NCBI GenBank assembly: GCA_965261055.1
Contig: OZ253440.1
Location: 1,054,001-1,118,000 of the forward strand
Direction of reading: 5' to 3'
DNA: 64,000 bases
From: G965261055 sp965261055 [NCBI: Fibrobacteria bacterium]
GTDB taxonomy: Bacteria > Fibrobacterota > Fibrobacteria > UBA11236
The translations under genes were made by a program, and so were the position numbers. Positions 1 through 8,392 of the stretch are shown here, in pieces (position 1 is the first letter of the stretch; each line of letters begins with the position of its first letter). Under the pieces are notes generated by a model. That model was not told the origin of the DNA and did not search any database. It worked only from the letters and a program-made list of their open reading frames with translations.

Positions 1-1344
1 CTCAAACCAGGCGTACCTGTTTTAATTTGTAGAGATTCTGTTGCTTTAAATTCTGTAGGCATTGCTTGCTTTTTAAACTGGAACGATTTAATTCTCACCA
101 ATAGTGATTCTCTTCGTTTTTCCATTCAAACAATTTTAGATACCCTAAATTTTACAGTTCCTCCAGCAAAATCTGGAGTAAGTTGGGAAAACCATTATCA
201 AAACCTAATCAACGAAAGCCAATGGAAATTAGCAACTACCGCTTCTGACATATTAAAAGGAGATCTTGCATCTCCTTTTATCTTACCCTTTGACTCTCTG
301 TTCATGTTTAATCGTGATCTAAAAATAGACTCTATCTATACTTTTGAAACAAAATCGACAATTCAGTTTCATATTTTTATTAAAAATATAGGAAAACAAC
401 TTTTGCCTAACTTTCATATCAAAACAGTCCTATATAGAAATGGACTACTAGAAAATGGTTTTGAATTAGATAGCAGTCTAATAGATCGCTCTATCTCATC
501 CCTACAAAAAGAAAAAATTATTCTAGAGTTTCAAAAAATACAACAAGGTCTTTTTCATTTTGAATTATCAGAAGATGATTTTACCCTTAACAATATAAAA
601 ACTATCTTTTTTAGCAAACCTTCACCTATTATTATAAGTGAGGTTTGCCCCAACCCTACAGAAGGAGACGCTGAATGGTTTGAAATAACAAACAGCGGTA
701 ACGAAACTTTTTCTCTTCGTTTTATTCATTACAACCTAAAGCCCTTATCTTCTTTAATTTCTATTGAACCTCAACAATCTATTATTGTGACAAATAATAA
801 AGACATGTTTAATCTTAAATTTGGTTCTCTAAATTTAACAGTCATTGAACCTCCTACTTGGAATATTTTAAGTAACGACGGAGATTCTGTAATTATTTAT
901 TTTAAGCACACTTTATCTGAATTTACTCTTTTAGACTCAATGTTCTATCCTAAAATCACAACAACACAAAAAAATAATTGTTGGATAAAAGATTCAAATG
1001 GAAAATGGACTCCAGTATCTAATCAAATTAATTCAACCTCTTCTCCAGGCTTTCTCCCTCCAGTTTCTAAACAACTTACTTGGAATTTAAACTCAAAAAT
1101 TATTCGCAAAAACCAAAATTTAGAAGTTGAGATTGAAACAAATTTAGGCAAAACAGTAGATGTTAAAATTTTTGATCTAAAAGGACGAGTCGTTGAAAGT
1201 CTTTGTTCTCTTTGTACGGGAAGCCTTAATCTAACATGGAACGGGACAAAACAATCTTCTTTTCTACCCATGGGTCCTTACATTTTATGGATACAGGAAC
1301 AAGGTAAAAAGCCTATAAAAACTATACTTATTCTAACTCAATAA
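1..1344 (+). CDS. Secreted lamin-tail-domain protein with FlgD-like C-terminus (5' partial)
   Basis: The reading frame is open from the first base of the window, so the N-terminus lies outside it; the ATG at 304 is internal. The visible 447 codons contain a lamin-tail-like (LTD) stretch in the middle, around the residues IIISEVCPNPTEGDAEWFE, a typical beta-sandwich start. The C-terminal 80 residues resemble the FlgD Ig-like or sorting domains of exported FCB-group proteins (KIFDLKGRVV, then LTWNG, then GPYILWI). LTD domains occur on secreted nucleases, phosphatases and adhesins, but no catalytic part is visible here. The following gene encodes a PorV-like envelope protein, which fits an exported or surface product. 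The domain calls are by eye; the function is not known. Confidence 0.7.
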   Translation, partial: LKPGVPVLICRDSVALNSVGIACFLNWNDLILTNSDSLRFSIQTILDTLNFTVPPAKSGVSWENHYQNLINESQWKLATTASDILKGDLASPFILPFDSLFMFNRDLKIDSIYTFETKSTIQFHIFIKNIGKQLLPNFHIKTVLYRNGLLENGFELDSSLIDRSISSLQKEKIILEFQKIQQGLFHFELSEDDFTLNNIKTIFFSKPSPIIISEVCPNPTEGDAEWFEITNSGNETFSLRFIHYNLKPLSSLISIEPQQSIIVTNNKDMFNLKFGSLNLTVIEPPTWNILSNDGDSVIIYFKHTLSEFTLLDSMFYPKITTTQKNNCWIKDSNGKWTPVSNQINSTSSPGFLPPVSKQLTWNLNSKIIRKNQNLEVEIETNLGKTVDVKIFDLKGRVVESLCSLCTGSLNLTWNGTKQSSFLPMGPYILWIQEQGKKPIKTILILTQ

Positions 1345-1399
1345 TTATATGTTTATTTTTTTTATCTTTTAACGGACATTTATCCTTTCTCTATTTTCT

Positions 1400-2200
1400 T
1401 TGTTTTTTTGCTTTGCGACCTTAAATGTTTATAGCTATACAGAAAACCTTGTAAACACATCTTCTTATGCCGGAACATTAGGTGCAGGTAAGTCCGTAAG
1501 TAGCCAAAGAACTGGAATAAGTCAAAATCCAGCTGGCTTTAAAAACAAACTATGGGGATTGGCATTACATACCTATAAACCATTTTCTATTAAAGACATT
1601 CGTGTCAATGAGTTGAGTTTTTTTCATGACAAAGGATTAGGGAAATCATTCAATTTATTCTCAACTGTTATTGATAAATTATACCAAGACTATACTTTCG
1701 AAATCCAAATTTCTAAAAAAATTCCCTACAACATTTATATTGGAGGCAGCGTTATTTTCTCTTATGTTCGAATTTATTCTGTAGGAAAACAAACATTAAC
1801 AAGCTCTAGTATAGGAGTCATTTATTCACCTTGGAAATGGATTGATATAGGAGTTTATACCCAACATCTTATAAGTCAATCTAAAATCAAAACACAACTT
1901 AAAAATCCGTTATTTTTAGGCTTTTCTCTCTACTCTTATGAACGCAAAGTTTCTCTCTATTTTGACTTTTTCAAAGATCCAATTCGAAAAGAATGGAGAA
2001 GCACCTTTGGTCAAACATTTTCTATCCTGTCGTTTTCTGAAGTTTCCATTGGAATTGAACCTAAACCGTTACAAATTTCTTTTCAAATTTTAGTTGCTTT
2101 CAAAAATTTTAAATTAGGGAAAACCCACTCTTTTCATCAAGAATTAGGAACATCTAATCATTATCATCTAAATGGAAATTTTAAGATAAAACAAAAATAA
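1400..2200 (+). CDS. PorV/PorQ-like outer-membrane beta-barrel protein
   Basis: The mature N-terminus has the pattern SSYAGTLGAGKSVSSQRTGISQNPAG. The NPAG element after a glycine-rich stretch is a hallmark of PorV/PorQ-like outer-membrane barrels in the FCB group. The rest is alternating aromatic and polar beta-strand sequence ending in a basic tail. The start is unclear. The only in-frame initiator is TTG at 1400, which leaves a short hydrophobic leader (FFCFATLNVYS). The same frame reads hydrophobic codons further upstream (LSLFS) back to an in-frame TAA at 1370-1372, and an ATG at 1349 lies just beyond that stop. Either a rare start is used or the leader has been damaged. The gene lies 55 bases after the lamin-tail gene and may share its transcript. 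Confidence 0.6.
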   Translation: MFFCFATLNVYSYTENLVNTSSYAGTLGAGKSVSSQRTGISQNPAGFKNKLWGLALHTYKPFSIKDIRVNELSFFHDKGLGKSFNLFSTVIDKLYQDYTFEIQISKKIPYNIYIGGSVIFSYVRIYSVGKQTLTSSSIGVIYSPWKWIDIGVYTQHLISQSKIKTQLKNPLFLGFSLYSYERKVSLYFDFFKDPIRKEWRSTFGQTFSILSFSEVSIGIEPKPLQISFQILVAFKNFKLGKTHSFHQELGTSNHYHLNGNFKIKQK

Positions 2201-2276
2201 ACAAAACCCTTTAAAATCATACTTGCTTTGAGTCTTATAACAAGTAACAATCATCCATTATTTAATTCACATTTTC

Positions 2277-2306
2277 TTGACAGGAAATTAATAATAAGCA
2301 TATGCA
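2277..2306 (+). promoter_or_regulatory. Candidate promoter for the pheT run
   Basis: The 178-base gap before pheT holds a perfect TTGACA at 2277-2282. After an 18-base spacer comes TATGCA (2301-2306), a poor -10. An alternative AT-rich TAATAATAAG lies too close to serve as the -10. The -35 match is good, the -10 is weak, and the assignment is tentative. Nothing resembling a T-box leader was seen in this gap. Confidence 0.35.
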
Positions 2307-2378
2307 CATACAATTTTCCATTTTAAACCTTACAAAAAGTTAGAATATATCTAATTTTTGTTTATAAAAGGAATTTTT

Positions 2379-4772
2379 ATGAAAATTTGTCATAACTGGT
2401 TACAAAGGTATATTAACCTTGATATTGCACCTCAAAAAATATCCTATGCCTTTACAGAAAGAGGTATTGAAGTTGAAAACATTGAAATGACAGACATTGA
2501 CCTTGTTGTCACTGCAAAAGTAATTTCTAAATCAACTCACCCTAATGCAAATAAGTTATCTATCTGCCAAATTGACAACGGTGTAGAAATACTACCTGTT
2601 ATCTGTGGTGCCCCCAATGTGAAAAAAGGGCAAATTATTTTATTAGCACAAGTCGGAGCCGTATTACCTGGCAATTTTAAGATTAAGAAAAGTAAAATTC
2701 GTGGTGAAACTTCTTATGGAATGCTTTGTGCCGAAGATGAGCTTGGTCTTGGAAAAAGTCATGAAGGCATTATGATTCTAGATACATCAATCCCAGTCGG
2801 ACAACCTTTAAGAAATTTATTTAGCCCCGTTTATGAATTAGGAATCACACCGAACCGCCCAGATGCTCTTTCCCATATTGGCTGTGCTAGAGAACTTGCT
2901 AGTTATTTTAATAAAACACTAACGATTCCTAAATCTAAACAAAATGTACCTATTTCAAAACATACTCACTGTAATGTTCAAGTTAAAGACGACAAATTTT
3001 GTTCTTTCTATACAAGTTATATTATTAAAAATGTCAAAATAGAGCCTAGCCCAGAATGGTTACAAAAATCATTACAAAATGTTCATCTTCAGTCCATCAA
3101 TAACATTGTTGATCTAACCAATTTTGTATTAATGGAATTCGGACAACCTTCACATGCATTTGATCTAAATAGAATTAAGGGCTCTCAACTTAATTTAAGA
3201 TATGCTAAAGATAAAGAAAAACTTACCACTTTAGATGGAATAGCAAGAGAACTTGATTCGCAAGATTTTGTTATAGCAGATTCAGAAAACGCTCTCTCTC
3301 TTGCTGGAGTTATCGGTGGAGAGAAGTCAAAGATAACAAAAAACACAACAAATATTCTTCTAGAAGTTGCTTATTTTGACCCTACAATGGTTAGAAAGCA
3401 AGCCAAAAGACACCAACTTTCAACTGACTCTTCTTTTAGATTTGAAAGAGGTATTGATCCTATTTCTGTAGAAACGACTGCGAACTACCTTGCTGAAATG
3501 ATTACGGAGTTAGCAGGAGGAAAAATTATTTCAAAAGAGGTTCAACAATCTTCTGAGCACCCAACAAAAAATAGAGTTATAACTTTGAGAAAAGAAAGAA
3601 TTCAAAAAATACTCGGTCTCGAAATAGATTGGCTTAAAATTGTTACTTTATTAAAAAGTATTGGCATAGAAATTGAAAACAACCAAATAAACCCTTCTAC
3701 CCCATCTCAAAATTTCGTTATACTAAGCTCTAGAGTTGACATAATAAGAGAAATTGACCTGATCGAAAACATTGCTCGTTTATTTAATTTTAATCAAATC
3801 CCAACAATATTTCCTCAACTACCACACAAAGCAACAAAACCCCTTTTTATAAATCAAATATCAACTCAAATTCGTAATTTTCTTTCAAAGAATGGTCTAA
3901 ATGAATGCCTTCATTTGCGTTTTGTTCCTCAAGATCATCAAACAGCACTCTATCAAGGACAACAAACAGAACAAAAAACTGTTTCGATCTTAAACGCTTT
4001 AAACCCAAAAGAAAATGCTTTACCAACTTCTTTAATTTACAATCTACTTAAATCTTCACAATTTAATTACAATCAACAATCAACTTTTTGTCGTTTTTTC
4101 GAAATTGGAAAAGTTTTTCACCAAGATTTAAATTCAGATACAAAAGTTAAAGAAAAGAACAACTTAGCAGTGCTAATCAATGGTTATTGGAAAGATTCTA
4201 AATGGATTTCTGAAAATCAAAAATCAAACTTCCATATCTTAAAAGGTTTGATCCAAAATTTGTTTTTAGACTTAAAACAAACAATTTTATTTACTCCATC
4301 TAAAAACACCTTACTCCACCCTAGAGAATCCCTTGACATACAATATAATAGAAAGGTTATTGGGTTTTTAGGAACACTTCATCTACAAACCCAAAAAGAA
4401 TTTGCAATCAAAGAAGATTCATGGATTTGTGAAATTAGTTTAGACGCATTAAAATCTGTAAAAACGATCCCTAAGTTTAAAGTAATTAGTATGTACTCTA
4501 AAGTTTCTAGGGAAATGAACATCGTTCTTCCTCAAGAAACAACACATCAAGAAGTTCTAAATTGGATAAAAAAAATCAAGACACCCTGCCTTACCAATGT
4601 GGAATTGAATAGCGTTTACCAAGGATCTGAAGTTCCTAAAGGGAAAAAAGCTGTACATTACAGTTTTTTTTACCAAAGTTTAGAAGCAACTCTAACCGAT
4701 AAAGTTGTAAATCAATATCAAGAAGACTTAGCAAATCAACTTCAAAAACAACCCGAGATTACCTTTAAATAA
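2379..4772 (+). CDS. pheT: Phenylalanine--tRNA ligase beta subunit
   Basis: PheT is the large subunit of the heterotetrameric phenylalanyl-tRNA synthetase that charges tRNA-Phe. The start is the ATG at 2379, preceded by an AAAAGGAA ribosome site. An upstream in-frame TTG at 2358 would add seven residues and overlaps that site. The 797-residue length is normal. The N-terminus (MKICHNWLQRYINLD) and the tRNA-binding EMAP-like domain at about 40-150 are typical. The B3/B4 editing region follows (GITPNRPDALSHIG, then SLAGVIGG), then the B5 domain, the catalytic-like core, and a C-terminal ferredoxin-like anticodon-binding domain (SREMNIVLP). pheS is not adjacent, whereas the two genes usually form a pheST pair. 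The downstream genes are a coiled-coil protein and zapA. Confidence 0.96.
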   Translation: MKICHNWLQRYINLDIAPQKISYAFTERGIEVENIEMTDIDLVVTAKVISKSTHPNANKLSICQIDNGVEILPVICGAPNVKKGQIILLAQVGAVLPGNFKIKKSKIRGETSYGMLCAEDELGLGKSHEGIMILDTSIPVGQPLRNLFSPVYELGITPNRPDALSHIGCARELASYFNKTLTIPKSKQNVPISKHTHCNVQVKDDKFCSFYTSYIIKNVKIEPSPEWLQKSLQNVHLQSINNIVDLTNFVLMEFGQPSHAFDLNRIKGSQLNLRYAKDKEKLTTLDGIARELDSQDFVIADSENALSLAGVIGGEKSKITKNTTNILLEVAYFDPTMVRKQAKRHQLSTDSSFRFERGIDPISVETTANYLAEMITELAGGKIISKEVQQSSEHPTKNRVITLRKERIQKILGLEIDWLKIVTLLKSIGIEIENNQINPSTPSQNFVILSSRVDIIREIDLIENIARLFNFNQIPTIFPQLPHKATKPLFINQISTQIRNFLSKNGLNECLHLRFVPQDHQTALYQGQQTEQKTVSILNALNPKENALPTSLIYNLLKSSQFNYNQQSTFCRFFEIGKVFHQDLNSDTKVKEKNNLAVLINGYWKDSKWISENQKSNFHILKGLIQNLFLDLKQTILFTPSKNTLLHPRESLDIQYNRKVIGFLGTLHLQTQKEFAIKEDSWICEISLDALKSVKTIPKFKVISMYSKVSREMNIVLPQETTHQEVLNWIKKIKTPCLTNVELNSVYQGSEVPKGKKAVHYSFFYQSLEATLTDKVVNQYQEDLANQLQKQPEITFK

Positions 4773-4778
4773 AATATT

Positions 4779-5090
4779 ATGATTAAAAATACTTCCTTAG
4801 ATAACAATATAGATACAACAGATAAATTGAATAATGCTGTTGAAGATAATTTAGACAAAATCTCAAATTTTATAAATCAACTTATTCTTAAAAACAGCAA
4901 ACTGGAAGAAGAATTTAAGAACGCTTTAGACGAACAAAAAAAAATACAAGATAATCTAGACGAAGCTACATTATCTTTAAAGAAAAAAGAACAAGCAACA
5001 CAAATTATTGAAAATAAAATTTTGACCCTTCTCAACCATTTAGACCAAGAACAAAATACTCTTTTTGGATACAATAGAAACTCGGTATGA
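4779..5090 (+). CDS. Small coiled-coil protein upstream of zapA (ZapB-like?)
   Basis: This is a 103-residue, charged, almost wholly helical protein. A long heptad-like stretch runs from about residue 35 to 95 (EEEFKNALDEQKKIQDNL and onward). It has no signal peptide or membrane segment. It starts six bases after the pheT stop and overlaps zapA by an ATGA junction. Size, coiled-coil nature and tight coupling to zapA make a division-associated partner such as a ZapB analogue a reasonable guess. Coiled coils have little family-specific sequence, so the identity is inferred from context only. Confidence 0.6.
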   Translation: MIKNTSLDNNIDTTDKLNNAVEDNLDKISNFINQLILKNSKLEEEFKNALDEQKKIQDNLDEATLSLKKKEQATQIIENKILTLLNHLDQEQNTLFGYNRNSV

Positions 5091-5377
5091 ACGATAAAAA
5101 ATACAATCATTACCGTATCTCTTTTTTAGGAGAAACGACCATGATGCGTTCTGATATTTCTCAAGAAACTCTAGAAAAACTAAATTCACTTATAGAAAGG
5201 GCTATTTTTGAGGTAAATCAAGGAAAAATAAGTGGAAATAAAATTGAAACTCTAATGTTGGTTTCTTTAAAATTAGCAAGTAAATGCTTTGTTTTAGAAG
5301 AGGAACTAAAAAAACACTCTAAAATAGACAATAAAATTTCTTCTATTAAAAAAAATCTGGAAAAATTTTCGAATTAG
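5087..5377 (+). CDS. zapA: Cell division protein ZapA-like
   Basis: ZapA is a small protein that cross-links FtsZ filaments at the division ring. The 96-residue product has the family layout. An N-terminal beta segment (HYRISFLGETTMMRSDIS) is followed by a first helix (LEKLNSLIERAIFEV). Next comes the hydrophobic helix with the family pattern ETLMLVSLKLASKCFVLEEEL, and a coiled-coil tail. The start overlaps the upstream stop (ATGA), so translation is probably coupled. The order pheT, coiled-coil gene, zapA, then a 6S-like RNA matches an arrangement seen around zapA in many Proteobacteria. The sequence is divergent, and the call rests on domain pattern plus context. Confidence 0.75.
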   Translation: MNDKKYNHYRISFLGETTMMRSDISQETLEKLNSLIERAIFEVNQGKISGNKIETLMLVSLKLASKCFVLEEELKKHSKIDNKISSIKKNLEKFSN

Positions 5378-5414
5378 AAGCTTATTTAATGCCCATAAGC
5401 ATAAAAATATTTAA

Positions 5415-5595
5415 ATTTTACTCGTTCTTGTTATAAATTTTTCAGCTCTATCTTGATATTTAAAAATTAAACTAGATTTAAAAAATCAGAAAAAACATGC
5501 CTACTTCGATAGGACCGCTTTTTTGTTTTTCTAGATCGGAATCGTTACGAGGAATAAGGTTTAGAAGCTCTATTTTTGTAACAAGAACACTCTTT
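5415..5595 (+). ncRNA. ssrS: Candidate 6S RNA
   Basis: The 227 bases between zapA and ispA fold into one long interrupted hairpin. A perfect 10-bp closing stem joins GTTCTTGTTA at 5424-5433 to TAACAAGAAC at 5579-5588 and extends by about three weaker pairs. Inside it, AGCTCTA (5444-5450) pairs with TAGAAGCT (5562-5569) with one bulge. After a large AT-rich central region there is an apical hairpin CCTA-CTTCGA-TAGG near 5500-5514, with A-run/T-run pairing beyond it. Total size (about 165-180 bases), the open central region and the position directly after zapA all match 6S RNA, the sigma70 holoenzyme regulator. No covariance search could be run, and the ends are approximate. Confidence 0.5.
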
Positions 5596-5604
5596 AAAAA
5601 GCCT

Positions 5605-6489
5605 ATGGATTCAAAAAAAATAGAACACCCTCAATGGTATCAAGACAATTCTAAGAAAATTGATGAGGCTCTACATTTGCACAAACCACAACTGTCTAAT
5701 CAATACGATAAAACTTTAATTGATTCCATGAATTATTCTCTTTTTGCTGGAGGCAAACGTATTCGCCCCATGCTGGCATTAAGTACTTTTCAAGCTCTAA
5801 AAGGTGCTAACTCAGAACACATTTTTATAGCAACCTGTGCTTTAGAAATGGTTCACACATTTTCTTTAATTCATGACGACTTACCTTGTATGGATGATGA
5901 TAATCTTAGAAGGGGTAAACCAACAAACCATATTGTCTATGGAGAAGGAGTCGCCGTTTTATCAGGAACAGCTCTATGTATCCATGCTTTTGAACTTATC
6001 TGTAAAACTAAAAATATTGAATGTTGCCTCATTTTATGTAAAGCTTTAGGTATTCAAGGAATGTTAGCAGGTCAAACAGAAGACCTCCTCAACGAAGGAA
6101 AAATACCTAACTCCCAAACTGTTGATCTTATTCATCAACACAAAACAGGAAAACTAATTGAAGCCTCTATCATGTTGGGTGCCGAACTAGCCAATGCCAA
6201 CCTTTCTCAAAAACAAAATCTTCAAAAATACGGTCAAAATATTGGACTTGCTTTTCAGATCATTGACGACATTCTTGATATAGAACAAAGTAGCAAAACT
6301 CTTGGAAAAGATGCTGGCTCTGATCAAAATCGTAAAAAAATGACCCACCCTCAAATCGTTGGTATTGAAAATTCTAAAAAAAGAGCCTCAGAACTTGTTA
6401 CTGAAGCAATTGAAATAATCCAAAAAGAATCTATTGAAACAGAAGAACTTTCTTATTTAGCCCAACTCATTATCAAAAGAGTCCACTAA
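5605..6489 (+). CDS. ispA: Polyprenyl (farnesyl/geranyl) diphosphate synthase
   Basis: This enzyme condenses IPP with allylic diphosphates to make short-chain prenyl diphosphates. The start is the ATG at 5605 (MDSKKIEHPQW). An in-frame ATG at 5497 would begin inside the structured RNA region and adds a leader with no family similarity. The product is 294 residues, normal for IspA. Visible motifs are GGKRIRPML, the first aspartate-rich motif LIHDDLPCMDDDNLRRG, GQTEDL, KTGKLIEAS, and the second aspartate-rich motif QIIDDILDIE. The spacing before the first DDxxxD fits bacterial farnesyl diphosphate synthase. It is followed after four bases by dxs, giving a compact isoprenoid unit. Confidence 0.92.
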   Translation: MDSKKIEHPQWYQDNSKKIDEALHLHKPQLSNQYDKTLIDSMNYSLFAGGKRIRPMLALSTFQALKGANSEHIFIATCALEMVHTFSLIHDDLPCMDDDNLRRGKPTNHIVYGEGVAVLSGTALCIHAFELICKTKNIECCLILCKALGIQGMLAGQTEDLLNEGKIPNSQTVDLIHQHKTGKLIEASIMLGAELANANLSQKQNLQKYGQNIGLAFQIIDDILDIEQSSKTLGKDAGSDQNRKKMTHPQIVGIENSKKRASELVTEAIEIIQKESIETEELSYLAQLIIKRVH

Positions 6490-6493
6490 AATT

Positions 6494-8392
6494 ATGAATA
6501 AACTATTAGACAAAATTAAAAGTCCTAAAGACTTTCGAAAATTTTCAGAAAGCAGATTAAAGCAACTTGCTCAAGAAGTACGCAACACTATTTTAGATCA
6601 TGTCTCTCAAAAAGGTGGCCATTTCTCTTCTAACTTAGGAACAATTGAACTTACAATTGCTTTACATAAAGTATTTAATACTCCTGAAGATAAACTTATT
6701 TGGGATGTAGGGCACCAAGCCTATCCTCATAAAATTTTAACAGGACGCTATAAAAATTTTTATACACTAAAGCAACCTAATGGGTTGAGCGGTTTTTTAA
6801 AACGTTCCGAAAGTCCTTATGATTGCTTCGGAGCAGGACATGCCTCGACATCTTTTGCTGCAGCAATGGGCTTTAGTAATGCCTTTAAACATCAAAAAAA
6901 GAAAAATAAAGTTGTCGCTGTGATTGGAGACGGTTCTTTGACTGGTGGAATGGCATATGAAGCTTTAAATAATGCTGGATACGAAAAATCAAATATTATA
7001 TTTATTCTCAATGACAATCGTATGTCTATCGCTCCAAATGTTGGGAGTATTTCAAAATACTTAAACCGAATTATTTCCAACCCTCTTTATAGTAAAATCA
7101 AAACAGAGGTTCTTCATATTACAGGTCTATTTCCAGGTATTGGAAAGAACATCGTAGACTTCAGTCAAAAAATAGAACACTCTCTTAAAAATTTAATTTT
7201 GCCTGGTAGTTTGTTTGAAGACTTAGGTATCCGATATTATGGTCCTATCGATGGTCATAATATCAAAGAGTTAGTTAATATTTTTAATAAGCTTAAAAAT
7301 CATCAAGGGCCTTGCTTAATTCATGTTAATACTCAAAAAGGTCAGGGATGGAAAAACGCAGAGAAAGATTCTTATAAATGGCATGCGGCTACTCCTTTTG
7401 ACTTAGAGACTGGCATTGTAAAACAACCCGTATTTGGAAAGAGTTATGGGAAATTATTTTCAGAAGTCATTATTCAAATCGCTAAAAAAGATAAAAAAGT
7501 TATCGCAATTACAGCAGCAATGCCTGATGGAACAAATTTAAAAAACATGCAAGAGGCTTTACCCAAACAAGTTTACGATGTTGGTATTGCAGAGCCTTAC
7601 GCTGTTACTTTTGCAGGAGGACTTGCTTGTGAGTCAATGAAACCTGTTGTTGCAATTTACTCTACTTTTCTACAACGAGCCATTGATCAAATCATTCACG
7701 ACATTGCTTTACAAAATTTAAATGTTATATTCGCATTAAGTCATGGAGGACTAGTTGGAGCCGATGGTCCAACACATCATGGTGTAATGGATATTACTTA
7801 TCTTAGAATGATTCCTAATCTTGTAATTATGGCTCCTTCTAGTGGTCAAGATTTAAATGATATGCTACACTTTGCATACAAGTATGACAAAGGTCCTATT
7901 GCAGTACGTTATCCAAAATCTAATATTCCAGAAACTGGAAAAATTAAAACAAAACCAAACAACATCCGGTTAGGACAAGTCAAAGTTCTAACAAAAGGAA
8001 CTGACAAACGTGCTGTTTTATTACTTGCAGTCGGTCATATGTTAAACTATGCTAAAGAAGCTCAAGAAAAACTAAATGCACTCAATATTAGCTCCACTCT
8101 TGTTGATGTTCGCTTTATTAAACCCCTAGACAAAATTCAATACAAAAAGCTGTTTAGGCAGCATCAATCTATCATAACCATAGAAGACAATGTTATCAAC
8201 GGTGGATTCGGAAGTGGTATTTCTGAATTATTAAGTCAACTTGAAATTTACAATTTACCAATCCAACATTTAGGTATACCAGATACTTTTGTTACTCATG
8301 GTTCTATTCCTGAACTACATAAAGAATTTAAAATGGATGCTTCAGCAATTGTGAAATCAGTCCAAAAAATGGTAAAAAAAATCAATGTTTAA
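6494..8392 (+). CDS. dxs: 1-deoxy-D-xylulose-5-phosphate synthase
   Basis: DXS makes the first intermediate of the MEP isoprenoid pathway from pyruvate and glyceraldehyde 3-phosphate, using thiamine diphosphate. The 632-residue length is standard. Motifs in order are SSNLGTIELTIALH, WDVGHQAYPHKILTGR, the ThDP signature GDGSLTGGMAYEALNNAG ending in NDNRMSI, and the transketolase-type central domain with GIAEPYAVTFAGGLA. The C-terminal transketolase domain follows (DVRFIKPLD). It begins four bases after ispA and overlaps the next gene by eight bases. Its presence shows that the cell makes isoprenoids by the MEP route, which makes the HMG-CoA reductase at 51.2 kb surprising. Confidence 0.97.
   Translation: MNKLLDKIKSPKDFRKFSESRLKQLAQEVRNTILDHVSQKGGHFSSNLGTIELTIALHKVFNTPEDKLIWDVGHQAYPHKILTGRYKNFYTLKQPNGLSGFLKRSESPYDCFGAGHASTSFAAAMGFSNAFKHQKKKNKVVAVIGDGSLTGGMAYEALNNAGYEKSNIIFILNDNRMSIAPNVGSISKYLNRIISNPLYSKIKTEVLHITGLFPGIGKNIVDFSQKIEHSLKNLILPGSLFEDLGIRYYGPIDGHNIKELVNIFNKLKNHQGPCLIHVNTQKGQGWKNAEKDSYKWHAATPFDLETGIVKQPVFGKSYGKLFSEVIIQIAKKDKKVIAITAAMPDGTNLKNMQEALPKQVYDVGIAEPYAVTFAGGLACESMKPVVAIYSTFLQRAIDQIIHDIALQNLNVIFALSHGGLVGADGPTHHGVMDITYLRMIPNLVIMAPSSGQDLNDMLHFAYKYDKGPIAVRYPKSNIPETGKIKTKPNNIRLGQVKVLTKGTDKRAVLLLAVGHMLNYAKEAQEKLNALNISSTLVDVRFIKPLDKIQYKKLFRQHQSIITIEDNVINGGFGSGISELLSQLEIYNLPIQHLGIPDTFVTHGSIPELHKEFKMDASAIVKSVQKMVKKINV

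Noticed and set aside
5497-5604. A longer ispA reading frame starting at an upstream ATG
   Set aside because: The 36 extra residues have no IspA similarity and lie inside the structured RNA candidate; the normal N-terminus is at 5605.
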